A DNA stretch of 64,000 bases from Spirosoma lacussanchae. GTDB lineage: Bacteria > Bacteroidota > Bacteroidia > Cytophagales > Spirosomataceae. The stretch spans positions 144,569-208,568 of the forward strand of contig NZ_SWJG01000009.1 of assembly GCF_005870035.1 (NCBI RefSeq). The letters are read 5' to 3'. The notes under the pieces are model-generated. The model saw only the letters and a program-made list of their open reading frames with translations, did no database searches and was not told the origin of the DNA. Shown here one piece after another: positions 17,580-26,332 of the stretch (its first letter is position 1; every line of letters starts with the position of its first letter). Both the position numbers and the translations under genes were made by a program.

Positions 17580-18419
17580 TTATGGATGCGCCCGGCCGAA
17601 ACGCCGTTCCAGCCAGTCGACACCGAAGGCAACCAGCGCGGCAGCGGGTAACAGTACCGACGGCGCATCGCCGATCAACCCCTGCCGGCCACCCTTATGC
17701 AGCAAAAACGCATCGGCGATGGTCTTGAAATAGTCCGGGTCGAGCCCCTCAACGACCGGGTCTTTCGTATCGAACTCTTCGACCATCTGCCAGTCGACGC
17801 GGCCATTGGTCAGGATAGGAACCTCCAGCCTGGCTATGCGTTTGCCGGGTATGCGGGCCAGATGCTCGGCATGATGCAGCAGGCTTATGGTATCCAGCGG
17901 GGCGCCAATGGTGAGTACCGAGCCGCCTGCCAGCACGAGCTTCTCAAAGGGAGAACCCGGTCCATATCCATACTGGAGCGGATGGTCGGCGGTAAACCAG
18001 GCCGCCCGACCACCAATGGCCGCCACCGACGCACCGGGATTCTGGCTTCGTAGTGCCCCCGGGGTCGTGCGGACAAACTCGGCAAACGCACCGTGGTCGC
18101 GGCTGGCTCTGGACCCGAGTCGGTCAAAGGGTGGAATGTCGGCTTTGAGCGCGTTGGGTACATGGCCCGTGTCCGTCACCGCATCTTCATACTGCTGGTC
18201 CCAGTTCACGTAACAAAGCAGCGTGCCGGCTGGCCCGACTGCATCCAGTAGCGCCCCGATCAGTGCGTCGGGTCCGTGCAGCATAGGCCCTACCGATCGG
18301 AGCCCGGCATGTACCATAACGGCATCGCCTGCCCGAACGCCAAGCGCTTCAATATGTTTGCGGAGTGCCCGGCGCGTCCAGTAGAGACAATCGCCAACCA
18401 GTAGCGGGCTACGGTTCAT
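17580..18419 (-). CDS. AAC(3)-family aminoglycoside N-acetyltransferase-like protein
   Basis: The product is 279 residues, the usual length for AAC(3). Blocks recall AAC(3)-II/III enzymes: GDAVMVHAGLRSVGPMLHGPDALIGALLDAVGPAGTLLCYVNWD, then PPFDRLGSRASRDHGAFAEFVRTTPGALRS, YGPGSPFEKLVLAGGSVLTIGAPLDTISLLHHAEHLARIPGKR and LLPAAALVAFGVDWLERRF. Known members transfer acetyl from acetyl-CoA to the 3-amino group of 2-deoxystreptamine aminoglycosides; others act on non-antibiotic amines. The resistance-type R-S-A-H-P segment reads RSQNP here, with Asn in place of His, so resistance activity is not assured. It lies just outside the repeat-bounded segment that starts at 18502. Confidence 0.85.
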   Translation of the reverse strand: MNRSPLLVGDCLYWTRRALRKHIEALGVRAGDAVMVHAGLRSVGPMLHGPDALIGALLDAVGPAGTLLCYVNWDQQYEDAVTDTGHVPNALKADIPPFDRLGSRASRDHGAFAEFVRTTPGALRSQNPGASVAAIGGRAAWFTADHPLQYGYGPGSPFEKLVLAGGSVLTIGAPLDTISLLHHAEHLARIPGKRIARLEVPILTNGRVDWQMVEEFDTKDPVVEGLDPDYFKTIADAFLLHKGGRQGLIGDAPSVLLPAAALVAFGVDWLERRFGRAHP

Positions 18420-18501
18420 ACTTGACAGGGGACAGTGACTATCAGCGCTACCGATTACATGAAGCCAGGTTGGTGTTGGCGCGCGTTATAACGTTGCAAA
18501 T

Positions 18502-18520
18502 TTACTTGCCGATGCAGAAT
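18502..18520 (-). repeat. Direct-repeat copy of the mnmE 3' end, putative att site (distal)
   Basis: TTACTTGCCGATGCAGAAT is identical to 28197-28215, the last 18 bases of mnmE plus one. Read on the minus strand it encodes FCIGK and a stop, the conserved MnmE C-terminus, but no mnmE body lies upstream of it. The 3' end of mnmE is the documented attachment site of Salmonella genomic island 1 and relatives. The most direct reading is a target duplication left by site-specific integration. Confidence 0.6.
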
Positions 18521-18579
18521 ATAAAGGCAGTCTCTTATGCGCTGATTATCTGTGCGGTACTGGCTTACTCTAAGTTGAA

Positions 18580-18600
18580 GGGTACAAATGGGGTACAAAT
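18580..18600. repeat. Tandem GGGTACAAAT repeat near putative island end
   Basis: Two copies of GGGTACAAAT (18580-18589 and 18591-18600) are separated by one G, giving an 11-bp period, and a third partial TTTGCC follows. They sit 60-80 bases inside the distal repeat. Such helically phased direct repeats could be arm-type binding sites of a tyrosine recombinase or operator sites; this is inference from position. Confidence 0.35.
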
Positions 18601-18680
18601 TTGCCTGGTTATGATCGCATTTTCTGCCCGAACGCCACCTCGTATGGGTAGTGTACGACCGACAGGGTGTTTGTCATGAC

Positions 18681-19742
18681 CTAATCCCCGCTACTGTCGC
18701 CCAGCATATCTTCCTGATAAATTGTTCTGACCAGCACCATGAGAATGGCCAGCAGGGGCGCGGCCATGATCAGGCCCAGCGTACCGGCAAACGCGCCCAC
18801 GATGATCTGCACGAGCAGCAACAGGGCGGGCGGAATGTCGTTGAGCCGCTTCTGGATCAGGGGCGTTACCAGATTGCTTTCCACGAATTGGATACCTACG
18901 TACAGTAGCAGAACGTTCAGCGCCTGCTGGGGGCCATCGAGCAGGGCAAACAGCAGGGCCGGGATCAGCGCCAGCACAGGACCCAGGTTAGGAATAAAGG
19001 TGATCAGGGAGGCAAACAAAGCCAGGATACCGGCCAGCCGAACCCCCAGCAGCGAGAGGCCCAGCCAGCTTAGTAGCCCGACGATAGCCATGGAGATCAG
19101 GGTGCCGATCAGCCAGCCCAGCAACGACTCATCCAGCTGGGCCAGAATGTGCCGGGTGCGCTGCCGCCCGGCCGGGGGAATGAGTTTGACCAGCCCGTCG
19201 GTGTACAGCCGGGGCTCGGCAGCCAGGAACAGGGCCAGAAAGAAAATGACGTACAGGTCCGTAAACACACTGACCGTTCCCGAAACGGCGCCAAAGACCC
19301 GCCCGGCCAGTTGGCTGCCCCCGCCCCCTTTGAGGAGTTTCTCGGGCGACTCCGGAATCTGGCCAATCAGCTGTTTCCCCCAGCTCGTTTTCTCGATCTG
19401 CTGCTGCGCGTTTTTCAGGACGCCGGGTAACTCCTGCTGCAGTTGCTGCGTTTGTTCGCCAATGAGCGGAGCTACCAGGGCGCCAACGCCGGCCAGCGTT
19501 CCCAGCAACGTCAGCCCGACAACAATCAGGGCTATACCTTCGCGCCAGCCGGTTTTTTGGCTTAGCCAGCGCGCAGCGGCCCGCAGGGGCAGCGCAATCA
19601 GAATGGCGCACAGGAGCAACAGGAGCACGTTGAATGACGCGCCCAGTAACCAGGTCACCAGAACGAAGAAAAGCGCAATGCCGACGGCAATACAGACCCG
19701 CCGGGCAAACTCAACCCGGGATGACGTTGGATTCGTGTTCAT
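18681..19742 (-). CDS. AI-2E family (YdiK/PerM-type) membrane permease
   Basis: From ATG 19742 the product is 353 residues; a TTG at 19790 is also in frame. The sequence has the AI-2E/PerM layout: two N-terminal spans (VCIAVGIALFFVLVTWLLG, NVLLLLLCAILIALPLRAAARWL), a further GIALIVVGLTLLGTLAGVGALVAPLIGEQTQQLQQELP, a periplasmic helical region, then four or more C-terminal spans with LLSWLGLSLLGVRLAGILALFASLITFIPNLGPVLALIPALL and the PLIQKRLNDIPPALLLLVQIIVGAFAG motif. Members are exporters or sodium/proton antiporters; the AI-2 name comes from E. coli TqsA and should not be read as a proven substrate. It is the first gene inside the distal att-like repeat. Confidence 0.9.
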   Translation of the reverse strand: MNTNPTSSRVEFARRVCIAVGIALFFVLVTWLLGASFNVLLLLLCAILIALPLRAAARWLSQKTGWREGIALIVVGLTLLGTLAGVGALVAPLIGEQTQQLQQELPGVLKNAQQQIEKTSWGKQLIGQIPESPEKLLKGGGGSQLAGRVFGAVSGTVSVFTDLYVIFFLALFLAAEPRLYTDGLVKLIPPAGRQRTRHILAQLDESLLGWLIGTLISMAIVGLLSWLGLSLLGVRLAGILALFASLITFIPNLGPVLALIPALLFALLDGPQQALNVLLLYVGIQFVESNLVTPLIQKRLNDIPPALLLLVQIIVGAFAGTLGLIMAAPLLAILMVLVRTIYQEDMLGDSSGD

Positions 19743-19873
19743 GGGAGACGGTTTTTCGTAACGAACGGATGACGGGCGAAAGGTAGTCAATGGGAACCGG
19801 TAAAGGTAAACTCTCTCAGGCCGTCTTTGAGACAGGATCAGGTCGGCTTATATGAATACATCTGGTGGTTTAT

Positions 19874-21316
19874 TTACTGCCAGCCGCCCCCCAGCGCCCG
19901 GTATAAGTCGATCAGGGCGGTAAACTGCGCCTGTTTCGTGTTGATTAACCCCAATTCGGCATCCAGTACCGATCGTTGCGCCGTAATTACTTCCAGGTAG
20001 GTGGCGTAGCTGGCGGAAAACAGATCGTTAGCGGTCGTTGCGGCTTGCCGAAGTACGGCCACTTCCTGCGTCTGCAGATCAGCCACATCCCGGTAGTTTT
20101 CCAGGCCCTGCAAGCTATTCACGACTTCGCCCACGCCCGTCAGAATGGCCCGCTGGTAAGCATAGTAGGCTTCGCGGCTCTGGGCCTGTGAACTAGCCAG
20201 ATTGCCCCGCAACAGTCGTCGGTTAAACACCGGCGCCACCAGACTCCCCAGTACGCCCGTGGCTACCGACGCCGGATTCAGCAGTACCCCGGGCCGGAAT
20301 GCGTTGAGGCCCAGATAAGGAGTCAGCGTCAACCCCGGTAAAAACTCGGCCCGGGCCACGGCTACGTCGACGTTGGCCGCTTCCAGTTCGCGCTCGGCCT
20401 GCCGGATATCGGGTCGGCGACGTACCAGCTGGGCTGGCACACCCGCCCGAACCGATCCGGGTAGTTGCTGATCCTGAATAGAAGAACCCCTCGGGATGGG
20501 CGTAGGGTACCGACCCAGCAGCCCATTGAGCTGGTTCTCCGTTTCGACGATCTGTTGCCGCACCTGCCCTTCCAGGGCGCGGGTGTTCAGCAACTGCGCG
20601 TTGACCTGCTGCACCGCCAGTTCGGTTACCCGCCCGGCCTGCTTCTGAACGGTCACTAACTCGACCGCCCGTTGTTGCAGCTCGATATTGTCGCGGATAA
20701 TTTCCAGTTCGGCATCGTCGGCCAGCAACGAATAATAGAGCCGGGCAATGTCGGCAACCAGGGCCGTAACGACCAGATTGCGACCCTCAACCGAAGCCAG
20801 CACCCGGTTGTAAGCTGCCCGTCGACGGTTGCGAAGTTTTCCCCAGATGTCGAGCTCCCAGGAGGCTCGAAAACCGGCAAACAAGTCAGGCGTGGGGTTC
20901 GGAATCCGTAAATTACCCCGCACATTATCGGATAGGTTCGTATCGAAATTGCCGACCCCGTTCAGCGTATACCGACCAAATCGGTCTATGCCGGCCGCTG
21001 CTACCGCGTCGACCTGCGGCAGCAGCGCGCCCTGGCTGATGCTGTACATAGCCCGCGCTCCCTCAATCCGTTGCAGGGCGATCTTTACGTCCAGATTGCG
21101 CACCAGGGCCGTATCGATGAGCGCTACCAGGTTCGGGTCGGTAAACAGGCTGCGGAAGGGCTGCTCCCCAATGCCGGTGGAGTCGGCTTTGCCGGTAAAC
21201 GAAGACGGTGTCATCATCACCGGTGTAGGGGCGGGCTGATGCATGATCCGGCAGCCACCGAGGCTACCGGCAAGTAACCCGCCGAAGAATAACCAATGGA
21301 GTTTATACCGGTTCAT
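19874..21316 (-). CDS. TolC/OprM-type outer-membrane efflux factor
   Basis: From ATG 21316 the product is 480 residues, overlapping the RND gene stop by 14 bases. The N-terminal signal ends in LAGSLGGCRIM, a lipobox, so it is a lipoprotein like OprM. The two outer-membrane-factor repeats are visible: FRSLFTDPNLVALIDTALVRNLDVKIALQRIEGARAMY, SWELDIWGKLRNRRRAAYNRVLASVEGRNLVVTALVADIARLYY, then AQLVRRRPDIRQAERELEAANVDVAVARAEFLPGLTL and a second tunnel helix set. It forms the trimeric outer-membrane channel of the tripartite pump encoded by the two upstream genes. Translational coupling with the RND gene is likely. Confidence 0.93.
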   Translation of the reverse strand: MNRYKLHWLFFGGLLAGSLGGCRIMHQPAPTPVMMTPSSFTGKADSTGIGEQPFRSLFTDPNLVALIDTALVRNLDVKIALQRIEGARAMYSISQGALLPQVDAVAAAGIDRFGRYTLNGVGNFDTNLSDNVRGNLRIPNPTPDLFAGFRASWELDIWGKLRNRRRAAYNRVLASVEGRNLVVTALVADIARLYYSLLADDAELEIIRDNIELQQRAVELVTVQKQAGRVTELAVQQVNAQLLNTRALEGQVRQQIVETENQLNGLLGRYPTPIPRGSSIQDQQLPGSVRAGVPAQLVRRRPDIRQAERELEAANVDVAVARAEFLPGLTLTPYLGLNAFRPGVLLNPASVATGVLGSLVAPVFNRRLLRGNLASSQAQSREAYYAYQRAILTGVGEVVNSLQGLENYRDVADLQTQEVAVLRQAATTANDLFSASYATYLEVITAQRSVLDAELGLINTKQAQFTALIDLYRALGGGWQ

Positions 21317-24300
21317 GGAGGGGCGCGCTGGTGGAGGAAGTACGGATGGCCGACGACTGATGGGAGCCCGAACGCGGTTTGCGGAAGCGATTGGCGAGGC
21401 TGGCAAACACGACATACAGGCCCGGCACGATGACCAGCCCGAATACGGTGCCCATCAGCATCCCCCCCGCTGCCGCCGTACCGATGGTGCGGTTGCCCAC
21501 GGCCCCGGCCCCGGTAGCGATACAGAGCGGGATCAGACCCGCAATGAAGGCAAAGGACGTCATTAGAATAGGCCGTAACCGGGCCAGAGCGCCTTCTATG
21601 ACGGCTCGGACAATGGATAGCCCCTCGGCCCGGCGCTGGTTGGCAAACTCAACGATCAGAATGGCATTTTTGCCCAGCAGACCGATCAGCATCACCATGG
21701 CAATCTGTGCGTATATGTTGTTTTCCAGCCCCGTGATCCACAAAAAGAAAAACGCCCCGAACACCCCCGTTGGTAAAGACAGAATTACGGGCATCGGGAG
21801 CAGGAAGCTTTCGTACTGGGCCGACAGGATCAGGTAAACGAACACCAGGCATATCAGAAAAATAATCACGGCCTGGTTTCCCGACTGCACCTCGTCGCGG
21901 GAGATACCGGCCCAGTCGATGCTGTAGCCCTTGGGTAGTTTGGTAGCCGCCACTTCCTGAACTGCCCGGATGGCGCTGCCGCTGCTGAAGTCGGGCGCTG
22001 CCTGCCCGTTGATTTCGGCAGAAGGGTACATGTTGTAGCGGGTTGCCTGCTCCAGTCCGTATACCCGCTCCACGCGCATGAAGGCCGAAAAAGGGACCAT
22101 TTGACCATTATCGTTCTTGACGTATAACTTCAGCAGATCATCCAGCTGCGCCCGGTAGCTCGGCAGGGCCTGCACCATCACCTTGTACATCTGGCCAAAG
22201 CGGATGAAATTGGTGGCGTACTCCGAACCGATCAGGGTTTGCAGCGTCTGCATGGCTTCGCCGACCGACACGCTTTTTTGAGCCGCTTTGTCGGGGTCTA
22301 CGTAGAGCATATACTGGGGAAAGCTGGCGTCGAAAATGGTGAATGTGTTTTCGATCTCGGGCCGATCTTCCAAATCCTGTACGAACCGCCGAACTACGCT
22401 TTCCATCTGCTTGTAGTCGCCCTTGCCGGTCTGGTCGAGTAGCCGTAACTCCAGGCCGCTGGCATTTCCGTAGCCCGGTACGGCCGGGGGCGGGAAAAAC
22501 TCAATCTGCGCACCTTTGATGCCGCGCGTCTTCTCGGCCAGGGCTTCCATCACCTCATCGACCGATTCGGTCCGCTCGTCCCAGGCTTTGAGATTGACCA
22601 GGCAGGTGCCGAAGGTAGCGCCTGTACCGTCGGAGAGGATGTTGTTACCCGCCAGCGTGGAGACCGATTTGATCGCGGGAATGCCTTTGGCTAGTTGCTG
22701 AATCTGGTCAACGACCTGCCGGGTTCGCTCCAGGGTAGCGCCCGCCGGGGTGGTAATGCTGGCGTAGAACGTACCCTGGTCATCGTTCGGAATAAAGCCC
22801 GGCGCTACCTGTGAGCTCGTGCCCCAGATGCCCGCGCAGAACGCCCCCAGCAGACCGAACGTTACCACCCGCCGATTAATGATGAGCCGCAGCAGACGCT
22901 GATACCGACGCGCCAGCCCGTCGTAGACCCGGTTGAAGCGGTCAAAGAAGCCGCTGAGCATTCCTTGTTTAGGTTCGCCGTGCGTGTTTTTCAGAATCAA
23001 TGCACAGAGGGCTGGGCTGAGCGTCAGGGCATTGACCGCCGAGATCAGAATAGCCACGGTCATCGTCACGGCAAACTGCCGAAAGAATATACCCACCGGC
23101 CCCGTCAGAAACATGACGGGTACAAACACGGCGACCATCACCAGCGTAATGGCGACGACGGCCCCGCCAATCTCGCTCATGGCCGCTTTTGACGCAGCCC
23201 AGGGGTCCAGATCGTCCTGTTCCATTTTGGCATGAACAGCCTCGACGACCACGATGGAGTCGTCGACAACGACCCCGATCGCCAGGACCAGGGCGAAGAG
23301 GGTGATGAGGTTAATGGAGAAGCCAAAAAGCTGCATGAAGAAGAACGTGCCGATCAGCGCTACCGGCACGGCAATGGCCGGGATCAGCGTAGACCGCCAG
23401 TCCTGCAAAAACAGAAACACGACCAGCGCGACCAGCACGAACGCTTCGATGAGCGTCTTGATCACCTCGTGAATGGATGCGTCGAGAAAGCGGGATACGT
23501 CGTAGGTAATTTCGTAGTCCATACCCGGGGCAAAGCGCGTTTGCTTCAGCTCGGCCATGCGGGCCTTGATACCGGCAATAACCTCACTGGCGTTGGAACC
23601 CGGCAGTTGCCTGAGCATGATGGCAGCCGACGGGCGCCCGTTGTGCTTCGATACAACATCGTAGTACGTCGTGCTGAACTCAATATCGGCCAGGTCTTTG
23701 AGCCGGAGCAGTTCCCCGTCGGTGTTGGCCCGCAGGGGAATGTTGCCGTACTCTTCTTCGGTGGTGTATTTACCGGTGTATTTCAGCACGTACTGCAACG
23801 CCTGTCCCTGCTTGTCAGAGCTTTCGCCCAGCTTGCCCGGAGCCGCTTCTACGTTCTGGGCCTGTAGCTTTTCAACCACCTCATCGGCCGATATGTTGTA
23901 GGCCAGCATCCGGTCCGGCTTGAGCCAGATCCGCATGGCATACTCGCGGGCACCCATGATGTCGGCATACCCCACGCCTTTGATCCGCTTGAGCTCGGCC
24001 AGGATGTTGATGTCGGTGAAATTATAGAGGAACTTCTCGTCGAGGGCATTATTGTCGCTGAAGATATTCAGATACATCAGCATCGAGTTTTCTTCTTTGG
24101 CGATTTTTACCCCGTTTTTGATCACCTCCGACGGTAACTCGGCCATCACGGCCGCCACGCGGTTCTGTACGTTTACGGCGGCTACGTCGGGGTCGGTGCC
24201 TACCTCGAAGATGATCTGCACGACGCTCACACCGTCGTTGGTGGCATCGGACGACATGTATTTCATGCCCGGTACGCCGTTGATGGCCCGTTCGAGGGGC

Positions 24301-24488
24301 GTGATGACGGCCTTGACGGAGGTTTCGGCGTTGGCGCCGGTATATTCAGTGGTCACGTTGACCTCCGGCGGAGCGACGGCCGGAAACTGGGTCATCGGGA
24401 GCTGGGTTACCGCCAGCAGACCCAGCAGGGTAATAATCACCGAGATGACAATAGCCAGTACGGGGCGTTCAATAAATCGGGAAAACAT
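21303..24488 (-). CDS. RND (HAE1-type) efflux pump inner-membrane transporter
   Basis: The product is 1061 residues, normal for an AcrB/MexB-type pump. It opens MFSRFIERPVLAIVISVIITLLGLLAVTQLPMTQFP. Two porter/transmembrane halves are present. The proton relay appears as VVVDDSIVVVEAV (paired Asp in TM4), and the MFLTGPVGIFFRQFAVTMTVAILISAVNALTLSPALCA block is typical. The second half has ILIVEFANQRRAEG and RLRPILMTSFAFIAGLIPL. It uses the proton gradient to export amphiphilic drugs or dyes through the outer-membrane channel. It belongs to the HAE (hydrophobe) class rather than the metal class, since the metal-binding Met motifs of CusA are not apparent. The substrate range is unknown. Confidence 0.96.
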   Translation of the reverse strand: MFSRFIERPVLAIVISVIITLLGLLAVTQLPMTQFPAVAPPEVNVTTEYTGANAETSVKAVITPLERAINGVPGMKYMSSDATNDGVSVVQIIFEVGTDPDVAAVNVQNRVAAVMAELPSEVIKNGVKIAKEENSMLMYLNIFSDNNALDEKFLYNFTDINILAELKRIKGVGYADIMGAREYAMRIWLKPDRMLAYNISADEVVEKLQAQNVEAAPGKLGESSDKQGQALQYVLKYTGKYTTEEEYGNIPLRANTDGELLRLKDLADIEFSTTYYDVVSKHNGRPSAAIMLRQLPGSNASEVIAGIKARMAELKQTRFAPGMDYEITYDVSRFLDASIHEVIKTLIEAFVLVALVVFLFLQDWRSTLIPAIAVPVALIGTFFFMQLFGFSINLITLFALVLAIGVVVDDSIVVVEAVHAKMEQDDLDPWAASKAAMSEIGGAVVAITLVMVAVFVPVMFLTGPVGIFFRQFAVTMTVAILISAVNALTLSPALCALILKNTHGEPKQGMLSGFFDRFNRVYDGLARRYQRLLRLIINRRVVTFGLLGAFCAGIWGTSSQVAPGFIPNDDQGTFYASITTPAGATLERTRQVVDQIQQLAKGIPAIKSVSTLAGNNILSDGTGATFGTCLVNLKAWDERTESVDEVMEALAEKTRGIKGAQIEFFPPPAVPGYGNASGLELRLLDQTGKGDYKQMESVVRRFVQDLEDRPEIENTFTIFDASFPQYMLYVDPDKAAQKSVSVGEAMQTLQTLIGSEYATNFIRFGQMYKVMVQALPSYRAQLDDLLKLYVKNDNGQMVPFSAFMRVERVYGLEQATRYNMYPSAEINGQAAPDFSSGSAIRAVQEVAATKLPKGYSIDWAGISRDEVQSGNQAVIIFLICLVFVYLILSAQYESFLLPMPVILSLPTGVFGAFFFLWITGLENNIYAQIAMVMLIGLLGKNAILIVEFANQRRAEGLSIVRAVIEGALARLRPILMTSFAFIAGLIPLCIATGAGAVGNRTIGTAAAGGMLMGTVFGLVIVPGLYVVFASLANRFRKPRSGSHQSSAIRTSSTSAPLHEPV

Positions 24489-24500
24489 AGTACGGGTCAG

Positions 24501-25658
24501 TTATTGCCTGGCTAACTGTGCCATGACCTGCGGGGCCGACAGCAGCCTGGGCTGGATGATATCACCTTCTTTGACGGTTTGTATGCCTTCGAACAGGATC
24601 CGGTCACTGGCCGACAGGCCCGATCCGACTACGTAGAGCTGCGGCAGCCGAAGCCTGGGCACGAAGCTCCGCATCTGTACTTTATTGTCAGCTCCGACTA
24701 CGAACACGAAGAGTTTATCCTGGAGCTCGAAGGCCGCCTGCTGCGGAATAAGCAGCGCGTTCGTCACGGTCTGATTCATTCGAACTTTACCGCTCGACCC
24801 GTGTTTGAGCAGGTTCCGGGAGTTGGCGAAGCGGGCGCGGAAGGCAATATTTCCGGTACTACGGTCAATCTGTCCATCTATTTTTTCGATGGCGCCCGGG
24901 CTACCGTGCAGCCGATTATTGGCCAGCAGGAGCGATACGGCCCGTTTTTGCAGCGGGTCTTGAGCGGTCATGAAATCCAGATACTCGCCTTCGGGTACGT
25001 TGAAATAAGCAAATACCTGCCGGTTGTCGGAGAGGGTCGTCAGCAGGGTTCCTTCGTCAACCAGACTCCCCACTTTATTGGGAATCCGGTCAATGGTGCC
25101 GGCAAAGGGAGCGCGGATCTGGGTCAGGGCCAGCTTGAGTCTGGCTGCGGTTTCGGACGTCCTAGCTTCGTCAATTCTGGCCTGGCTGGCCGCTAGTTTT
25201 GCCTGAGCCTTCTCCAGTTCGATGCCTGAAATGATTTGTTTACCCGCCAGCAGGGAAACACTTTTGACCTCAACATCGGCGGTTTTGGCTTCCGCTATGG
25301 CATTTTTCAGGCTGGCCTGTGCCTTCAGGAGTTCTTCCCGGCACTCGGGGTTGCTGACTGTGAAGAGCAGTTGTCCCTTTTGCACGAACGTTCCTTCATC
25401 AACGTAAATGCGGTCGAGATAGCCTTCAATACGGGTGCGTATCTCAACATTCTGTACGGCCTGTATGTCGGCAACATACTCTTTGGCGTAGATCGTATCG
25501 GTAATGACCGGCTGAATGACCGGATAGGTTTCGGTTTGGGCAGCTTGCTGTTTGGTTTCGCTCGAGCAGCCTGGCAATAAGGCAACAGCCAGCAGAACGA
25601 ACAGGACAAGCGCCGACAATTGGACCCGGCCAGAGCGGGTCACCAGTTGTGCAGACAT
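24501..25658 (-). CDS. RND efflux periplasmic adaptor (membrane fusion) lipoprotein
   Basis: The product is 385 residues. The lipoprotein signal ends in LLPGCSSE. The adaptor domains follow in order: barrel-sandwich/lipoyl half (EYVADIQAVQNVEIRTRIEGYLDRIYVDEGTFVQKGQLLFTV), a helical hairpin with ISGIELEKAQAKLAASQARIDEARTSE, the second lipoyl half (LTQIRAPFAGTIDRIPNKVGSLVDEGTLLTTL), and beta-barrel and membrane-proximal domains (FYARARFANSRNLLKHGSSGKVRM-like stretch, LLIPQQAAFELQDKLFVFVVG). It bridges the RND pump and the outer-membrane channel. It is 12 bases upstream of the pump gene, so co-transcribed. Confidence 0.95.
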   Translation of the reverse strand: MSAQLVTRSGRVQLSALVLFVLLAVALLPGCSSETKQQAAQTETYPVIQPVITDTIYAKEYVADIQAVQNVEIRTRIEGYLDRIYVDEGTFVQKGQLLFTVSNPECREELLKAQASLKNAIAEAKTADVEVKSVSLLAGKQIISGIELEKAQAKLAASQARIDEARTSETAARLKLALTQIRAPFAGTIDRIPNKVGSLVDEGTLLTTLSDNRQVFAYFNVPEGEYLDFMTAQDPLQKRAVSLLLANNRLHGSPGAIEKIDGQIDRSTGNIAFRARFANSRNLLKHGSSGKVRMNQTVTNALLIPQQAAFELQDKLFVFVVGADNKVQMRSFVPRLRLPQLYVVGSGLSASDRILFEGIQTVKEGDIIQPRLLSAPQVMAQLARQ

Positions 25659-25794
25659 AGTCTGTTTGGTAAAATGAACGAGAAAATGGATGGAAAGGCA
25701 CCGGGCTAGCCACGAGCCGGTACATCAGGACGCGCCATAGCCTGCACAGACCCGGAACGGACCTGCCCTGATCGGCCAATAGGCGCACTAGTCG

Positions 25795-26202
25795 CTACGC
25801 AATCTGGGGGGGAGGGGTATTGATGTCGGTCGATCTGGAGCGGTAGATCGTGTGGGTAAATGCCTGAACCGGCACAGTTACAAAGCCGGCAGAAGCCGCA
25901 AACTCGTACATGACAACCGGTCCGGGAACTGACCAGTCGACAAAAATTTTGGATACCTGGTCTTCTTCCTCGTCGGACTCGTCATGCTCCGGAACGGCGT
26001 CCTGAATGCCGAATATCGTCTCCAGTACCAACTCGCTGAAGCTTTCGATTTCGTTAAAGGAGAGGTCTTCGCGGTATTCGCCCCGGCTGTTCGGCGTGAC
26101 GTATCCGTCGGGCGCATCGATACTGACGTTAATGACGTAGAACGCCATCAACAGACAGAATAATCGGTGCCAGATCGGATTACCAGACCGTCGTTTGTTC
26201 AT
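25795..26202 (-). CDS. Small exported or anchored protein at head of the efflux operon
   Basis: The product is 135 residues and I do not recognise the family. Residues ~10-27 (IWHRLFCLLMAFYVINVSI) are an uncleaved anchor or signal peptide. An acidic middle follows (VPEHDESDEEEDQVSK), and the C-terminus has FVTVPVQAFTHTIYRSRSTDINTPPPQIA. It lies 136 bases upstream of the adaptor gene on the same strand, behind a good promoter-like sequence, so it is probably the first gene of the efflux transcript. A metal- or envelope-sensing or accessory role is conceivable because of the acidic patch, but nothing shows it. Confidence 0.6.
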   Translation of the reverse strand: MNKRRSGNPIWHRLFCLLMAFYVINVSIDAPDGYVTPNSRGEYREDLSFNEIESFSELVLETIFGIQDAVPEHDESDEEEDQVSKIFVDWSVPGPVVMYEFAASAGFVTVPVQAFTHTIYRSRSTDINTPPPQIA

Positions 26203-26222
26203 CGGGGGAGTTAATGCAACGC

Positions 26223-26256
26223 AAAGTTAAGCGGTTAGGCTACAACATCTACAAAG
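26223..26256 (-). promoter_or_regulatory. Putative Bacteroidota-type promoter of the efflux operon
   Basis: Read on the minus strand, TTTG (26253-26256) is followed after 22 bases by TAACTTTG (26223-26230), close to the Bacteroidota consensus TTTG-N19-21-TAnnTTTG. Transcription would begin about 10-15 bases before the ATG at 26202. The spacer is one base longer than the usual range. Confidence 0.5.
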
Positions 26257-26332
26257 CGGTCTGGCCGCTCATAAAGTTCACGTGAGTACGTGATTAATTG
26301 GTGAAGAATTACCTGTTGCCGACTGAGAGTGA

